A stretch of DNA of 64,000 nt from Mesoterricola sediminis (GCF_030295425.1 NZ_AP027081.1:2835001-2899000); one strand, 5' to 3'. Counted from the stretch's first letter, positions 25,589 through 34,381 are shown. Notes: a model not told the origin generated them from the sequence alone. Numbers and translations are program-made.

Positions 25589-26593
25589 ATGACCAAGCTT
25601 TCCGGCACCCAGAAAGCCGCCGTCCTCATGGTCGCCCTCGGCGACGAGACCGCCGCCCAGATCTTCAAGTTCCTGGAAGAGGACGAGATCCAGAACATCT
25701 CCAAGGAGATCGCCCTCACCAAGCACGTGCAGCCCGAGACGGCCGACGAGGTGCTGGAAGAGTTCCACACCATGACCCTGGCGAAGACCTACATCGCCCA
25801 GGGCGGCATCGAGTACGCCAAGAAGCTCCTCATCAAGTCGGTGGGCCCCGAGGCCGCCCGCAAGATCATCGACCGCCTCACCAAGGCCCTGGAGTCCTCG
25901 GCCGGGTTCTCCAGCATCGAGCGGGCCAACCCCCAGCAGCTCTCCAAGTTCATCCAGAACGAGCACCCCCAGACCATCGCCCTGATCCTGGCCCACCTGA
26001 ACGCAAGCCAGGCCGGCGACCTCATCGCCAGCCTCCCCGAGACCCTCCGGGCCGACGTGGCCATGCGCATGGCCAACCTCCAGGAGATCAGCCCCGAGGT
26101 GGTGCGCCGCATCTCCCTCATCCTGGAGCAGAAGCTGGAGGCCCTGGGCTCCTTCGCCACCGAGGCCTACGGCGGCGTCCGGGCCGTGGCGGAGCTCTTC
26201 AACCGCATGGACCGGACCACGGGCCGGGTGGTGCTGGAGAAGATCGAGAACGAGAACCCCCAGCTGGCCGCCAGCATCCGGGACCTCATGTTCGTCTTCG
26301 ACGACATCCTCCTCATCGACGACCTGGGCATCGCCGAGATCCTCAAGCGGGTGGACAAGAAGAGCCTCACCACCGCCCTCAAGGGCACCAGCGAGGAGCT
26401 GCGCAACCAGTTCTTCCGCAACATGTCCAGCCGGGCCGTGGAACTCATGAAGGAGGAAATGGAGTTCATGGGGCCCGTGAAGCTCAAGGACGTGGAGAAG
26501 GCGCAGCACGAGATCGTCGAGATCGTTCGCCAGCTCGAGGAAGAGGGCGTCATCAGCATCGGCGGCGGCGGCGGGGACGACTATGTCAGTTGA
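25589..26593 (+). CDS. fliG: Flagellar motor switch protein FliG
   Basis: A 334-residue rotor protein coupling the MS ring to the C ring and stator. The N-terminal FliF-binding domain begins LSGTQKAAVLMVALGDE. The middle-domain EHPQ motif starts at Glu125 (EHPQTIALILAHL). The C-terminal torque domain contains the charged helix DDLGIAEILKRVDKKSLTTALKG. The last eleven bases overlap fliH. Confidence 0.97.
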   Translation: MTKLSGTQKAAVLMVALGDETAAQIFKFLEEDEIQNISKEIALTKHVQPETADEVLEEFHTMTLAKTYIAQGGIEYAKKLLIKSVGPEAARKIIDRLTKALESSAGFSSIERANPQQLSKFIQNEHPQTIALILAHLNASQAGDLIASLPETLRADVAMRMANLQEISPEVVRRISLILEQKLEALGSFATEAYGGVRAVAELFNRMDRTTGRVVLEKIENENPQLAASIRDLMFVFDDILLIDDLGIAEILKRVDKKSLTTALKGTSEELRNQFFRNMSSRAVELMKEEMEFMGPVKLKDVEKAQHEIVEIVRQLEEEGVISIGGGGGDDYVS

Positions 26594-27329
26594 GCGGTTC
26601 ATCCCGGCCCGCAGGGTGGACCTGGAGGCCATCGAGGCCTTCCCGTACTTCGCGGCCCAGGCCCCCCCGCCCCTGGAGGACGAGGACGAGGCCGGCGACG
26701 ACACCCCCCTGAGCGCCACGTTCACCACGCCCGAGGAGGACGCCCGGCGCCTGGCCTCCGTGGACCAGATCATCTACGAGAAGCTCCAGCAGGCCGAGCG
26801 GGACGCCCAGGACGTGGCCCGGAAGGCCTACGAACAGGGCTTCGCCGCCGGCGAGACCGAGGGCCGCGCGTTCGGGGAGAGCCAGTACCGGGCCCAGATC
26901 CAGCGCCTGGACAAGGCCCTGGGGGAACTGTCCGCCTCCCTGTCCCTGCACGGCAAGGCGGCCCAGGACGAACTGCTGGGCCTGGCCCTGGCCTTCGGCG
27001 AATACCTGGCGGGCCGCGAGATCCAGCAGGGCATCCAGACCCTTCGACCGCTCCTGGAGCGGGTCCTGGAGGCCCACCCCTTCCCCGCCAGCCCCGACGA
27101 TCCGGAGGGCCGCCCGGGCATCACCGTCCTCATCCACCCCCGGGACCTGGAGGAGATCGGCGGCTCCGCCGCCGCCCCCGCCGGCGTCACCCTGCGCGAG
27201 GACGAGGGCCTGACCCGCGGCAGCCTGCGGGTGGAAAGCGCCTCCGGCGTCCTGGACGCGACGGTGGAGCGGCGCCGCGGCCACCTCCTGGAGCTGATCC
27301 AGCGGATCCGGGAGCAGGAGGGCTACTGA
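26583..27329 (+). CDS. fliH: Flagellar assembly protein FliH
   Basis: A 248-residue export-apparatus regulator that binds and restrains the FliI ATPase. It shows an acidic, low-complexity N-terminus, an Ala/Gly helix (YEQGFAAGETEGRAFGE) and a C-terminal half with the FliH/HrpE pattern (IHPRDLEEI, LTRGSLRVESASGVLDATVERR). FliH proteins are poorly conserved, so the assignment leans on position between fliG and fliI and on the C-terminal motif. It overlaps fliG by 11 bases and fliI by one base. Confidence 0.87.
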   Translation: MSVERFIPARRVDLEAIEAFPYFAAQAPPPLEDEDEAGDDTPLSATFTTPEEDARRLASVDQIIYEKLQQAERDAQDVARKAYEQGFAAGETEGRAFGESQYRAQIQRLDKALGELSASLSLHGKAAQDELLGLALAFGEYLAGREIQQGIQTLRPLLERVLEAHPFPASPDDPEGRPGITVLIHPRDLEEIGGSAAAPAGVTLREDEGLTRGSLRVESASGVLDATVERRRGHLLELIQRIREQEGY

Positions 27330-28672
27330 TGGACCTGTCCGCCCTGGCCCGGGACGTGGCCAAGCTCCCCCCCGGCGATGTCCTGGGCCGGGTCTCCAAG
27401 GTGGTGGGCCTCATCGTGGAATCCCGGGGCCCCGAGGGCTCCGTGGGCGAGCAGATGGCCATCCACATGCCCGACGGCCGCCAGGTCACCGCCGAAGTCG
27501 TGGGCTTCCAGGAGCGCAGCGTCCTCCTGATGCCCGTGGAGAATCTGGAGGGCATCCGCCCCGGCCTCCTCGTGGAGGCCCTGGGCCACCAGCCCGAGCT
27601 GCCGGTGTCCGCCAGCTTGCTAGGTCGTGTGATCGATCCCCTGGGGCGCCCCCTGGACGGCGGTCCCCCCATCGAGGTGCAGGACCGGGTGCCCATCCAC
27701 GGCCAGCCCCCCAACCCCATGCGGCGGCGGCGCATCAACGAGGTCCTCTCCACCGGCGTCCGGAGCATCGACGGCCTCCTGACCCTGGGCAAGGGCCAGC
27801 GCATCGGGATCTTCGCCGGGTCCGGCGTGGGCAAGTCCACCCTCATGGGCATGATCGCCCGGAACACCTCGGCCCAGGTGAACGTCATCGCCCTGGTGGG
27901 GGAGCGGGGCCGCGAGCTGAAGGAGTTCATCGACAACGACCTGGGCCCCGAGGGCCTGGCCCGGAGCGTCGTGGTGGTGGCGACCAGCGACCAGACCCCC
28001 CTGCTCCGCCTGCGCTGCGCCCTGTCCGCCATGGCCATCGCCGAGCACTTCATGCGCCAGGGCAAGGACGTCCTCATGATGATGGACAGCGTCACCCGCT
28101 TCGCCATGGCCCAGCGGGAGGTGGGCCTGTCCGCCGGCGAGCCCCCCAGCTCCCGCGGCTACACCCCCTCCGTCTTCGCCCTCCTGCCCCGGCTCATGGA
28201 GCGGGCCGGCGCCTTCGAGGGCATGGGGTCCATCACCGGCATCTTCACCGTCCTGGTGGAGGGCGACGACATGAACGAGCCCATCGCCGACGCCGTCCGG
28301 GGCATCCTGGACGGGCACGTGGTCCTCTCCCGGCGCCTGGCCGCCAAGAACCACTTCCCCGCCGTGGACGTCCTCCCCAGCATCAGCCGGCTCTTCTCCG
28401 CCCTGGCCTCCCCCGAGCAGAAGCAGCTCAGCGCCAAGATGCGGGACCTGATGGCCACGTACGACGACGCCGAGGACCTCATCCAGATCGGCGCCTACAC
28501 CAAGGGGTCCAGCCCCTCCATCGACCAGGCCATCCAGTTCCAGCCCGCCATCCAGGCCTTCCTCCGCCAGGCGGTGGCGGAGGGGTCCGACCAGGCCGCG
28601 ACCCTCCTGGCCATGGGCCAGATCTTCGGCATCGACCTGGCGCCCTTCCTGAAGCCGGCGGGCAAGGTGTAG
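27329..28672 (+). CDS. fliI: Flagellum-specific ATPase FliI
   Basis: A 447-residue F1-beta-like ATPase that energises type III export of flagellar subunits. Walker A AGSGVGKST is at residues 163-171 (Lys169), followed by GERGRELKEF, the Walker B strand DVLMMMDSVTRFAMAQREVGL and the type III-specific PPSSRGYTPSVFALLPRL. It overlaps the fliH stop (TGATG). Length and motifs are standard. Confidence 0.97.
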   Translation: MDLSALARDVAKLPPGDVLGRVSKVVGLIVESRGPEGSVGEQMAIHMPDGRQVTAEVVGFQERSVLLMPVENLEGIRPGLLVEALGHQPELPVSASLLGRVIDPLGRPLDGGPPIEVQDRVPIHGQPPNPMRRRRINEVLSTGVRSIDGLLTLGKGQRIGIFAGSGVGKSTLMGMIARNTSAQVNVIALVGERGRELKEFIDNDLGPEGLARSVVVVATSDQTPLLRLRCALSAMAIAEHFMRQGKDVLMMMDSVTRFAMAQREVGLSAGEPPSSRGYTPSVFALLPRLMERAGAFEGMGSITGIFTVLVEGDDMNEPIADAVRGILDGHVVLSRRLAAKNHFPAVDVLPSISRLFSALASPEQKQLSAKMRDLMATYDDAEDLIQIGAYTKGSSPSIDQAIQFQPAIQAFLRQAVAEGSDQAATLLAMGQIFGIDLAPFLKPAGKV

Positions 28673-28673
28673 G

Positions 28674-29138
28674 GTGGCCGCCCGCTTCCGTTTCCGCCTG
28701 GAAGCCCTGCTCAGGGTCCGGCGCAGCCTGGAGGAAGAGGCCAAACGAGCGATGGCCCGGGCGGTCACCGCCCGGGACCAGGCCCAGCTCCGGGTGGGCG
28801 AACTCCGGCAGACCCAACGGCAGGCCATCGAAGGCCGCCGCATGGGAACCAACCAGACGATCGACCTGGAGCGCCTCCGGGACATCGAGCGCTGGCTGGT
28901 GGTGGTGGAACGCCGCATCCAGGAGGCCGTGGAGGCCGTCCGTCAAGCAGACGAACGGGTGCGGGAGGCCCGCGCCCAGCTCGTCAAGGCGCACCAGGAT
29001 CACCTGATCCTCCAGCGCCTCAAGGAGCGCCGCCAGGCCCAGCACGCCCTGGAGGTCCTCCGCGAGGAAGCGAAGGAGATGGATGAAATTGCTGTCCTGA
29101 GGCATCACATCCGGCCGCCAGGAGCATCCAACCAGTGA
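28674..29138 (+). CDS. fliJ: Flagellar export chaperone FliJ
   Basis: A 154-residue, highly charged, nearly entirely coiled-coil protein starting with FRFRLEALLRVRRSLEEEAKR, the usual FliJ opening. FliJ resembles the gamma stalk of F1 and sits in the FliI ring. It begins with GTG one base after fliI. Identification depends on the N-terminal pattern and its position. Confidence 0.87.
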   Translation: MAARFRFRLEALLRVRRSLEEEAKRAMARAVTARDQAQLRVGELRQTQRQAIEGRRMGTNQTIDLERLRDIERWLVVVERRIQEAVEAVRQADERVREARAQLVKAHQDHLILQRLKERRQAQHALEVLREEAKEMDEIAVLRHHIRPPGASNQ

Positions 29139-29145
29139 GGCTGAC

Positions 29146-29679
29146 ATGAACATGAAGAACATCGCCTGGGTCACCGCGCCTCTCGCCCTTTCGGCGGGCG
29201 TGATCTGGCTGTCCGCCCAGACCCCCACCCCCGCGGAGGGCATCAAGGTCGGCGACCTGGCCGACAAGGTCCAGGTCCGGGAGAAGGCCGTCCTCCAGAA
29301 GGAGACCGAGCTCCGCCAGATGGAGGAGCGCCTCGCCACCCTCCAGGGCACCCTGGAGCGGGACCGGGCCGACCTCCAGAACCGCGAGAAGACCCTGGCC
29401 GAGGGCATGGCCAAGCTGGAGGCCCTGCGGACCCGGCCCCCCATCGACAGCCAGCTCATCCGGACCTACGAGCAGATGAACCCCATCTCCGCCGCCCCGG
29501 CCCTGAAGGAGCTGGCCGCCCTCAACCAGGAGGTGGCCGTGAGCCTTCTGGCAGGCATGCAGGCGAAGAAGGCGGCCAAGATCCTGGACCAGTTGGCCAG
29601 CCAGGACAACCCGGCCAAGGACGCCAAACTGGCCGCCGTGCTTTCCGAAAAGGTGGGCATCACCCGGCCCAAGGCCTGA
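29146..29679 (+). CDS. motE: MotE-like flagellar/stator-associated protein
   Basis: A 177-residue envelope protein: an N-terminal membrane anchor or signal (APLALSAGVIWLSAQ), a long coiled coil (about residues 45-110, KEAVLQKETELRQMEERL type) and a C-terminal MgtE_N-like helical domain (YEQMNPISAAPALKELA ... LLAGMQAKKAAKILDQLA). This matches MotE/FliJ-neighbouring proteins; MotE chaperones MotC in alphaproteobacteria. It begins eight bases after fliJ, so it belongs to the same transcript. Whether it works with a MotC-type partner here cannot be seen. Confidence 0.75.
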   Translation: MNMKNIAWVTAPLALSAGVIWLSAQTPTPAEGIKVGDLADKVQVREKAVLQKETELRQMEERLATLQGTLERDRADLQNREKTLAEGMAKLEALRTRPPIDSQLIRTYEQMNPISAAPALKELAALNQEVAVSLLAGMQAKKAAKILDQLASQDNPAKDAKLAAVLSEKVGITRPKA

Positions 29680-29727
29680 GAAACCAAGCGGACTATCATT
29701 CAAGGAGGCGGATTGGACTGAACGACC

Positions 29728-29733
29728 TATAAT
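29728..29733 (+). promoter_or_regulatory. Perfect -10 box upstream of the KGG-repeat gene
   Basis: TATAAT occurs in an AT-rich 158-base gap between motE and the KGG gene, which also includes T-rich runs (29748-29766). No good -35 box is at the right distance; TTGGAC at 29713-29718 is only nine bases away. It may be an activator-dependent or stress promoter. Weak evidence. Confidence 0.3.
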
Positions 29734-29837
29734 TTCATCAGCAGGGCCTTTTTAGTTCTTTTTTTAAACAATTAATACGAGTCCCCCGGAAACCTTTTCC
29801 CGGTCGGTCCCAGAAAAATGAAGAAGTGGAGGTCACC

Positions 29838-30341
29838 ATGGCAGCCAACAACGATGAAAATATCCAGATGAACACCACCCCCCCCCTGGGCGGTGAGGCC
29901 GTCGGACGCGAACACATGGCCGAAATCGGTCGTAAGGGCGGTCAGTCCGTCAGTCGCAACCGCGAGCACATGGCCGAGATCGGCCGGAAGGGCGGGCAGT
30001 CCGTCAGCCGGAACCGGGAGCACATGGCCGCCATCGGTCGGAAGGGCGGCGAAGCCGTCAGCCAGGACCGGGCCCACATGGCCTCCATTGGCCGGAAGGG
30101 CGGCGAGGCGGTCAGTCAGGATCGCACCCACATGGAGGAGATCGGCCGCAAGGGCGGGACCACCGTCAGCCGCGACCGCACCCACATGGCGGAGATCGGC
30201 CGGAAGGGCGGTGAGGCGGTCAGCCAGGACCGCACCCACATGGAGGAGATCGGCCGCAAGGGCGGCGAGGCCTCCCGCAGCCGCAAGGCCGCGCCTGGCG
30301 AGGGCACTCCCGAAGGCGAACCCGGGTCCGGCCTGGCCTGA
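29838..30341 (+). CDS. KGG-repeat (GsiB/con-10-like) stress protein, seven repeats
   Basis: A 167-residue hydrophilic protein made almost wholly of seven tandem 18-residue units, residues 24-149, each built on R-x-HM-x-x-IGRKGG-x-x-VS. KGG-motif proteins include Bacillus GsiB and fungal con-10, which accumulate under glucose, desiccation or general stress and behave like hydrophilins. The role here is not established. No signal peptide or membrane segment is present. Start ATG 29838 follows GTGGAGG. It is flanked by its own AT-rich leader and a strong hairpin, so it looks like an independent unit sitting inside the flagellar cluster. Confidence 0.85.
   Translation: MAANNDENIQMNTTPPLGGEAVGREHMAEIGRKGGQSVSRNREHMAEIGRKGGQSVSRNREHMAAIGRKGGEAVSQDRAHMASIGRKGGEAVSQDRTHMEEIGRKGGTTVSRDRTHMAEIGRKGGEAVSQDRTHMEEIGRKGGEASRSRKAAPGEGTPEGEPGSGLA
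29907..30284 (+). repeat. Seven tandem 54-bp coding repeats
   Basis: The IGRKGG-encoding unit recurs every 54 bases without indels. Units 1-2 share the QSVSRN ending, while units 3, 4 and 6 share EAVSQD, pointing to growth by unit duplication followed by divergence. Confidence 0.9.
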
Positions 30342-30376
30342 TCCGACGGGGGCGGCGCCCGCCGCGGCCCCGAACC

Positions 30377-30410
30377 GCCCCGGTCCCCGCGGCCCCCCGC
30401 GGGGACCGGG
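30377..30410 (+). terminator. Hairpin terminator after the KGG-repeat gene
   Basis: A perfect 15-bp GC-rich stem (30377-30391 with 30396-30410) and a four-C loop lie 36 bases after the stop. It is followed by CTTGTGTCT rather than a T run. It would separate KGG transcription from the fliK operon. Confidence 0.75.
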
Positions 30411-30456
30411 GCTTGTGTCTGGGGCCCTTCACCCGGCCCATTCTGCCGGGTTGAAC

Positions 30457-30472
30457 CGGCACAACCTGTGCG
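30457..30472 (+). promoter_or_regulatory. Sigma-54-like promoter of the fliK-flgD-flgE operon
   Basis: CGGCAC-AACCT-GTGC has GG (30458-30459) and GC (30470-30471) at the obligatory ten-base spacing and shares CGGCAC with the flgB element. The -12 part is GTGC instead of TTGC. It lies 40 bases before fliK, similar to the flgB arrangement (42 bases). Confidence 0.6.
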
Positions 30473-30510
30473 GAGGATGGCCACCCGGTCGAGAGCCGGG
30501 TGGAGGTTCC

Positions 30511-32364
30511 ATGCTTCCAGCCATCAGCAGCGCGGTCGAAGCGCCCCCGGCCTTGCCGGGCCGCGAAGCCGCCTCCTCCCAGGCCACGCCCGGCTTCTCC
30601 GGCATCATGGGGGCCCTGGCCAGCGCCAGCGCCCCCAACGCCGGGACCCAGGCCCCCGCCCAGCCGGCAGCCAACGCCTCCCAGGCCAAGGCCCCGGCGG
30701 CCACTGCTCGGTCGTCCGTATCTCAGCCGGCCCCCTCCCAGCCGGCCGCACCTCAGCCGGCCCCCTCCCAGCCGGCCCGGACCGATGCGGATCCTGCCCA
30801 GGCGACCCCGCCTGGGCCCACGTCCTCGGACCCGGAATCGGGGATCGATCCCAGCCCCCGGGAACCCCAGGCCCCCCTGGAAACCCTCCAGCCCAACCCC
30901 CTGGCCGCGGCCCTGGCCGCCCAGGCGGCCGCGACCCCGCCCGCCCCGGCCGACGCCGGAACCCCCGCCCCACCGGCGGACAGCGTCACGGGTGTCCAGG
31001 CAAGCGCCGCCTCCGCCCCGTCGGCGGCCCCCACGCCTCCCACCGGGGACGCGGCCCTGGCCGCCCTTCCGGGGAGCCCGGCGCCCACGCCGGGCGCGCC
31101 GACCAGCGCGAGCCCGGCCGCGGGGGCGCCGGATGCCCCGGCCCCGGCGACCGCCGGTACGCCTGCCGCCGGTACGCCGGCCGCCGCTCCACCCTCCGAA
31201 CCCGCTCCGATCGCGGGGGGGCCGGCCCTGCCGCCCCGGGCCGAGGCCCCGGCCGCGCCGGAGACCCCCGCCGAGCCCGGCGCGCCGCCGGCCCAGGCGG
31301 CTCCGCCCCAGGCCCCGTCCGCCGGAGCGGGAGCGCCCGCCGCCACGCCGGGGTCCGCACGCCCGGTTGACTCCCATCCGGCCCCCGCCCAGAAGACCGA
31401 GGTGGACGCGCAGCCCCCCGCCCCCGGGGCGGCCGAGGACACGCCGGCCCCGGAGCCGGCCCACGGCGGGCTCCGCACGGACCTGCCCCGGACCGCGGTC
31501 CCCGAGGCGCCGGAGGCCCGCGTGGCCGCGGAGGCCCAGCCCCGCACCGAGCCGTCCGCGGACGTTCCCGCGGCCCTGACCGCCGCCAAGGCCCAGGCCG
31601 CGCTGGAGGCGGAGCTCCCGGGCCTCCGCCTCCAGGCCGTCAAAGGCACGGGGGCCACCGCGGGGGCCGCGACCGGCGCCCCGTCGAAGCCCGCCCTCAG
31701 TGAACTCCTGAACCGGCCCAAGCCCACGGTGGAAACCCCGGCAATCCTTTCCCAGGATGGCGAGACGCCGGGCCCCACCCCGGCCGCGGCCAGCGCCGCC
31801 ACCGCCCCCACCCTGCCCGCCCCGGCGGCCCCCGCCGCCCATGAGGCCCTCGCCAACGCGCCCGGCCTGGCCTCCGGGAGCCCGGCCACGCCGGCTTCCG
31901 CCCCGCCGGCGGTCCCGGCCCCGGCGGCCCACGCCGCCGCCTCCGACACGGCGGCCTTCCTGCGCAACCCCGTGGCGGCCCAACTGGAGGGGAGCGTGCG
32001 CTGGCTCCTCAAGGCCCAGACCCCCTCCGCCGACCTGCAGCTCCACCCCGAATCCCTGGGCGCCGTGCGCATCCAGATCAAGGTGGAGGGCACCGAGGTC
32101 CACGCCCGCGTCTGGGCCACCGAGCCCAGCAGCCTGCCCCTCCTGCAGGAGCATCGCTCGGCCCTGGAAGCCTCGCTCCGGGACCAGGGGCTCTCCCTGG
32201 GCAGCTTCGACCTGCACCAGGGCCGCCAGGGCGAGCAGGCCGCCCCCGCTCCCGCCCCCGCGCCGGCCGCGCCCCGGGTCCAGACCGCCGAAATTGGGCA
32301 GGAAGCGCCCATCGCCGCGGCCCCTTCGCCCGCAAACCCGCACCGGATCGAGATTGTCGCCTGA
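30511..32364 (+). CDS. fliK: Flagellar hook-length control protein FliK
   Basis: A 617-residue secreted ruler that stops hook growth and switches export to filament proteins. Residues about 50-470 are low-complexity Ala/Pro-rich sequence, the expected extended ruler part. The conserved C-terminal substrate-switching domain is at about residues 485-575: LEGSVRWLLKAQTPSADLQLHPESLGAVRIQIKVEG, whose core LxLxPExLGxVxVxI pattern is diagnostic, then LREQGLxLxxxDLHQG-like. Start ATG 30511 follows GGAGG. flgD follows after 40 bases. Confidence 0.9.
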   Translation: MLPAISSAVEAPPALPGREAASSQATPGFSGIMGALASASAPNAGTQAPAQPAANASQAKAPAATARSSVSQPAPSQPAAPQPAPSQPARTDADPAQATPPGPTSSDPESGIDPSPREPQAPLETLQPNPLAAALAAQAAATPPAPADAGTPAPPADSVTGVQASAASAPSAAPTPPTGDAALAALPGSPAPTPGAPTSASPAAGAPDAPAPATAGTPAAGTPAAAPPSEPAPIAGGPALPPRAEAPAAPETPAEPGAPPAQAAPPQAPSAGAGAPAATPGSARPVDSHPAPAQKTEVDAQPPAPGAAEDTPAPEPAHGGLRTDLPRTAVPEAPEARVAAEAQPRTEPSADVPAALTAAKAQAALEAELPGLRLQAVKGTGATAGAATGAPSKPALSELLNRPKPTVETPAILSQDGETPGPTPAAASAATAPTLPAPAAPAAHEALANAPGLASGSPATPASAPPAVPAPAAHAAASDTAAFLRNPVAAQLEGSVRWLLKAQTPSADLQLHPESLGAVRIQIKVEGTEVHARVWATEPSSLPLLQEHRSALEASLRDQGLSLGSFDLHQGRQGEQAAPAPAPAPAAPRVQTAEIGQEAPIAAAPSPANPHRIEIVA

Positions 32365-32404
32365 CGGCACGACTCCTGCTTTGAATCCCCCGGAGGACCT
32401 GACC

Positions 32405-33061
32405 ATGCAGACCGCCAGCGTTCCAACGACCTCGTCGACCACGTCCTCGGGCTCGTCCACCACCGCCAGCAACACGCTGGGCAAGGACGCCTTCCTCAAA
32501 CTGCTGGTGGCCCAGCTGCAGCACCAGGATCCGACCAACACCCAGGACCCCGCCCAGATGGTGCAGCAGATGGCCACCTTCTCGAGCCTGGAGGCCCAGC
32601 AGAACACCAACACCCTGCTCGGCAGCATCCAGACCCAGAACGCGGCCCTCTACCAGGCCCAGAGCGCGGACCTGATCGGCAAGAAGATCCAGCTCACCTC
32701 CAGCAAGGTGGCCCTCTCCGGCGGCTCCGCCCAGATCGGCATCAACATGGCGAGCGCCGGCGACGCCGTCCTCACCATCAAGAACGCCAAGGGCAGCACG
32801 GTGGCCACCCTCGGCCCCGTGACCCTTTCCGCCGGAGACACGACCCTGGCCTGGAACGGCCAGGACGCCTACGGCAACCAGCTCGCGGACGGCACCTACA
32901 CGGTGAGCGTCACCGCCAAGAACGGCGCGGGCACCAGCATCAGCGCCTCCACCACGACCACCGCGACCGTCACGGCCGTCTCCTTCGTCGACAACGAGGT
33001 GAAGGTCACCGCCGGCGGCAGCCAGTACTCCCTTTCCAACATCACCCGGATCTCCAACTGA
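32405..33061 (+). CDS. flgD: Flagellar hook scaffold protein FlgD
   Basis: A 218-residue hook-cap protein on which FlgE polymerises. The N-terminal motif LGKDAFLKLLVAQLQHQDPTNTQDP and the MVQQMATFSSLEAQQN helix are typical. Further on are the FlgD Ig/tudor-like parts (LAWNGQDAYGNQLADGTYTVSV) and the closing VDNEVKVTAGGSQYSLSNI strand. An ATG at 32405 fits the family start. The Ser/Thr-rich first 22 residues are the export signal region. Confidence 0.95.
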   Translation: MQTASVPTTSSTTSSGSSTTASNTLGKDAFLKLLVAQLQHQDPTNTQDPAQMVQQMATFSSLEAQQNTNTLLGSIQTQNAALYQAQSADLIGKKIQLTSSKVALSGGSAQIGINMASAGDAVLTIKNAKGSTVATLGPVTLSAGDTTLAWNGQDAYGNQLADGTYTVSVTAKNGAGTSISASTTTTATVTAVSFVDNEVKVTAGGSQYSLSNITRISN

Positions 33062-33073
33062 CAGGAGCGCGCC

Positions 33074-34381
33074 ATGGGCCTCTATTCTTCCTTCTACGCG
33101 AGCCTCTCCGGCCTTTCCACCAACGCCTCCGCGCTCAGTGTGATCGGCAACAACCTGGCCAACCTCAACACGGCCGGGTTCAAGGGCGCCAGCTCCGAGT
33201 TCCAGGACCTCTTCGCGGCGGCCATCGCCAACCAGGGGACCCAGGGCAACGGCAATCCCATGCAGGTGGGCCTCGGCGCCTCCCTCGGGTCGGTGGCCAC
33301 CAACTTCTCCCAGGGCTCCTTCCAGCAGACCGGCAACGTCACGGACATGGCCATGCAGGGCAACGGCTTCTTCACCCTGCAGAACAAGCAGGGCAGCGCC
33401 GTCTACACCCGCAACGGCAACTTCACCATCGACAAGAGCGGGTTCCTGGTCGACTCCCAGGGCAACAAGGTCATGGGCTGGAACGCCACCAACGGCGTCG
33501 TCAACCCCGGCGGCCTGCCGACGCCCATCCAGCTCAACATGGCCGGGACCTCCGGCGGCGTCGCCACCCGCAACGTGGAGATCATCGCCAACCTGAACTC
33601 CGCCGCGGCCACCACGTCGGTCTTCACGTCCACGGTCCAGATCTACGACTCCCTGGGCGCCACCCACAGCGTCACCCTCAGCTTCCAGCCCACCGGCACC
33701 GCGGGCCAGTGGGCCGTGACGGGCCCCGCCACCGTGGACGGCGCGGCCGTGGCCGGCATCCCCGCCTACCTCCAGTTCGACAACACGGGCGCCCTCACGG
33801 GCTACATCCCCGCCGGAGGCTTGGCCACCGACACCCCCACCACCATCACGGGCAACAACAACCCCAGCATCTCCTTCACCGGCTTCGCCAACGGCGCCGC
33901 CGACGCCAGCGTCAAGTGGGAACTGGCCACCCCCAACACCACGGGGAGCGGCTTCACCGCCTACTTCACCAGCTACGCCTCCGCCTCCACCACGTCCGCC
34001 ACCAGCCAGGACGGCTACGGCGCCGGCACCGTGGACAGCCTCACCGTCGACCAGAACGGCGTCATCATCGGCAACTACACCAACGGCCAGACCATCCCCA
34101 TGGGCCAGGTGGCGGTGAGCACCTTCCTCAACGAGAACGGCCTCTCCAAGGTGGGCGGCAACAACTGGATCGCCACCGTCGCCAGCGGCACCGCCGCGGT
34201 GGGCGCGGCCAACCAGGGCGGCCGGGGCGGCGTCCTCGGCTCCAACCTGGAACTGTCCAACGTGGACGTGGCCACCGAGCTGACCCGCATGATCGTGAAC
34301 CAGAACGGCTACCAGGCCAACAGCCGCGTCGTCACCACGGCCAACACGCTGCTCCAGGAAGTGCTCAACCTCGTCCGGTAG
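33074..34381 (+). CDS. flgE: Flagellar hook protein FlgE
   Basis: A 435-residue hook subunit. The N-terminal signature SALSVIGNNLANLNTAGFKGASSEF and the C-terminal LELSNVDVATELTRMIVNQNGYQANSRVVTTANTLLQEVLNL coiled-coil region are both intact. The central D1/D2 domains are rich in Thr, Ser and Asn. It lies 12 bases after flgD and carries a double stop (TAGTAA). It is the last flagellar gene here; rod, ring and filament genes must lie elsewhere. Confidence 0.96.
   Translation: MGLYSSFYASLSGLSTNASALSVIGNNLANLNTAGFKGASSEFQDLFAAAIANQGTQGNGNPMQVGLGASLGSVATNFSQGSFQQTGNVTDMAMQGNGFFTLQNKQGSAVYTRNGNFTIDKSGFLVDSQGNKVMGWNATNGVVNPGGLPTPIQLNMAGTSGGVATRNVEIIANLNSAAATTSVFTSTVQIYDSLGATHSVTLSFQPTGTAGQWAVTGPATVDGAAVAGIPAYLQFDNTGALTGYIPAGGLATDTPTTITGNNNPSISFTGFANGAADASVKWELATPNTTGSGFTAYFTSYASASTTSATSQDGYGAGTVDSLTVDQNGVIIGNYTNGQTIPMGQVAVSTFLNENGLSKVGGNNWIATVASGTAAVGAANQGGRGGVLGSNLELSNVDVATELTRMIVNQNGYQANSRVVTTANTLLQEVLNLVR

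Noticed and set aside
29713-29733. TTGGAC and TATAAT before the KGG gene as a full sigma-70 promoter
   Set aside because: The spacer is only nine bases. The -10 box is kept as a weak feature, the pair is not.
30600-31950. Highly biased Ala/Pro sequence as a possible non-coding or foreign region
   Set aside because: It is the in-frame low-complexity ruler region of fliK, ending in a clear FliK C-terminal domain.
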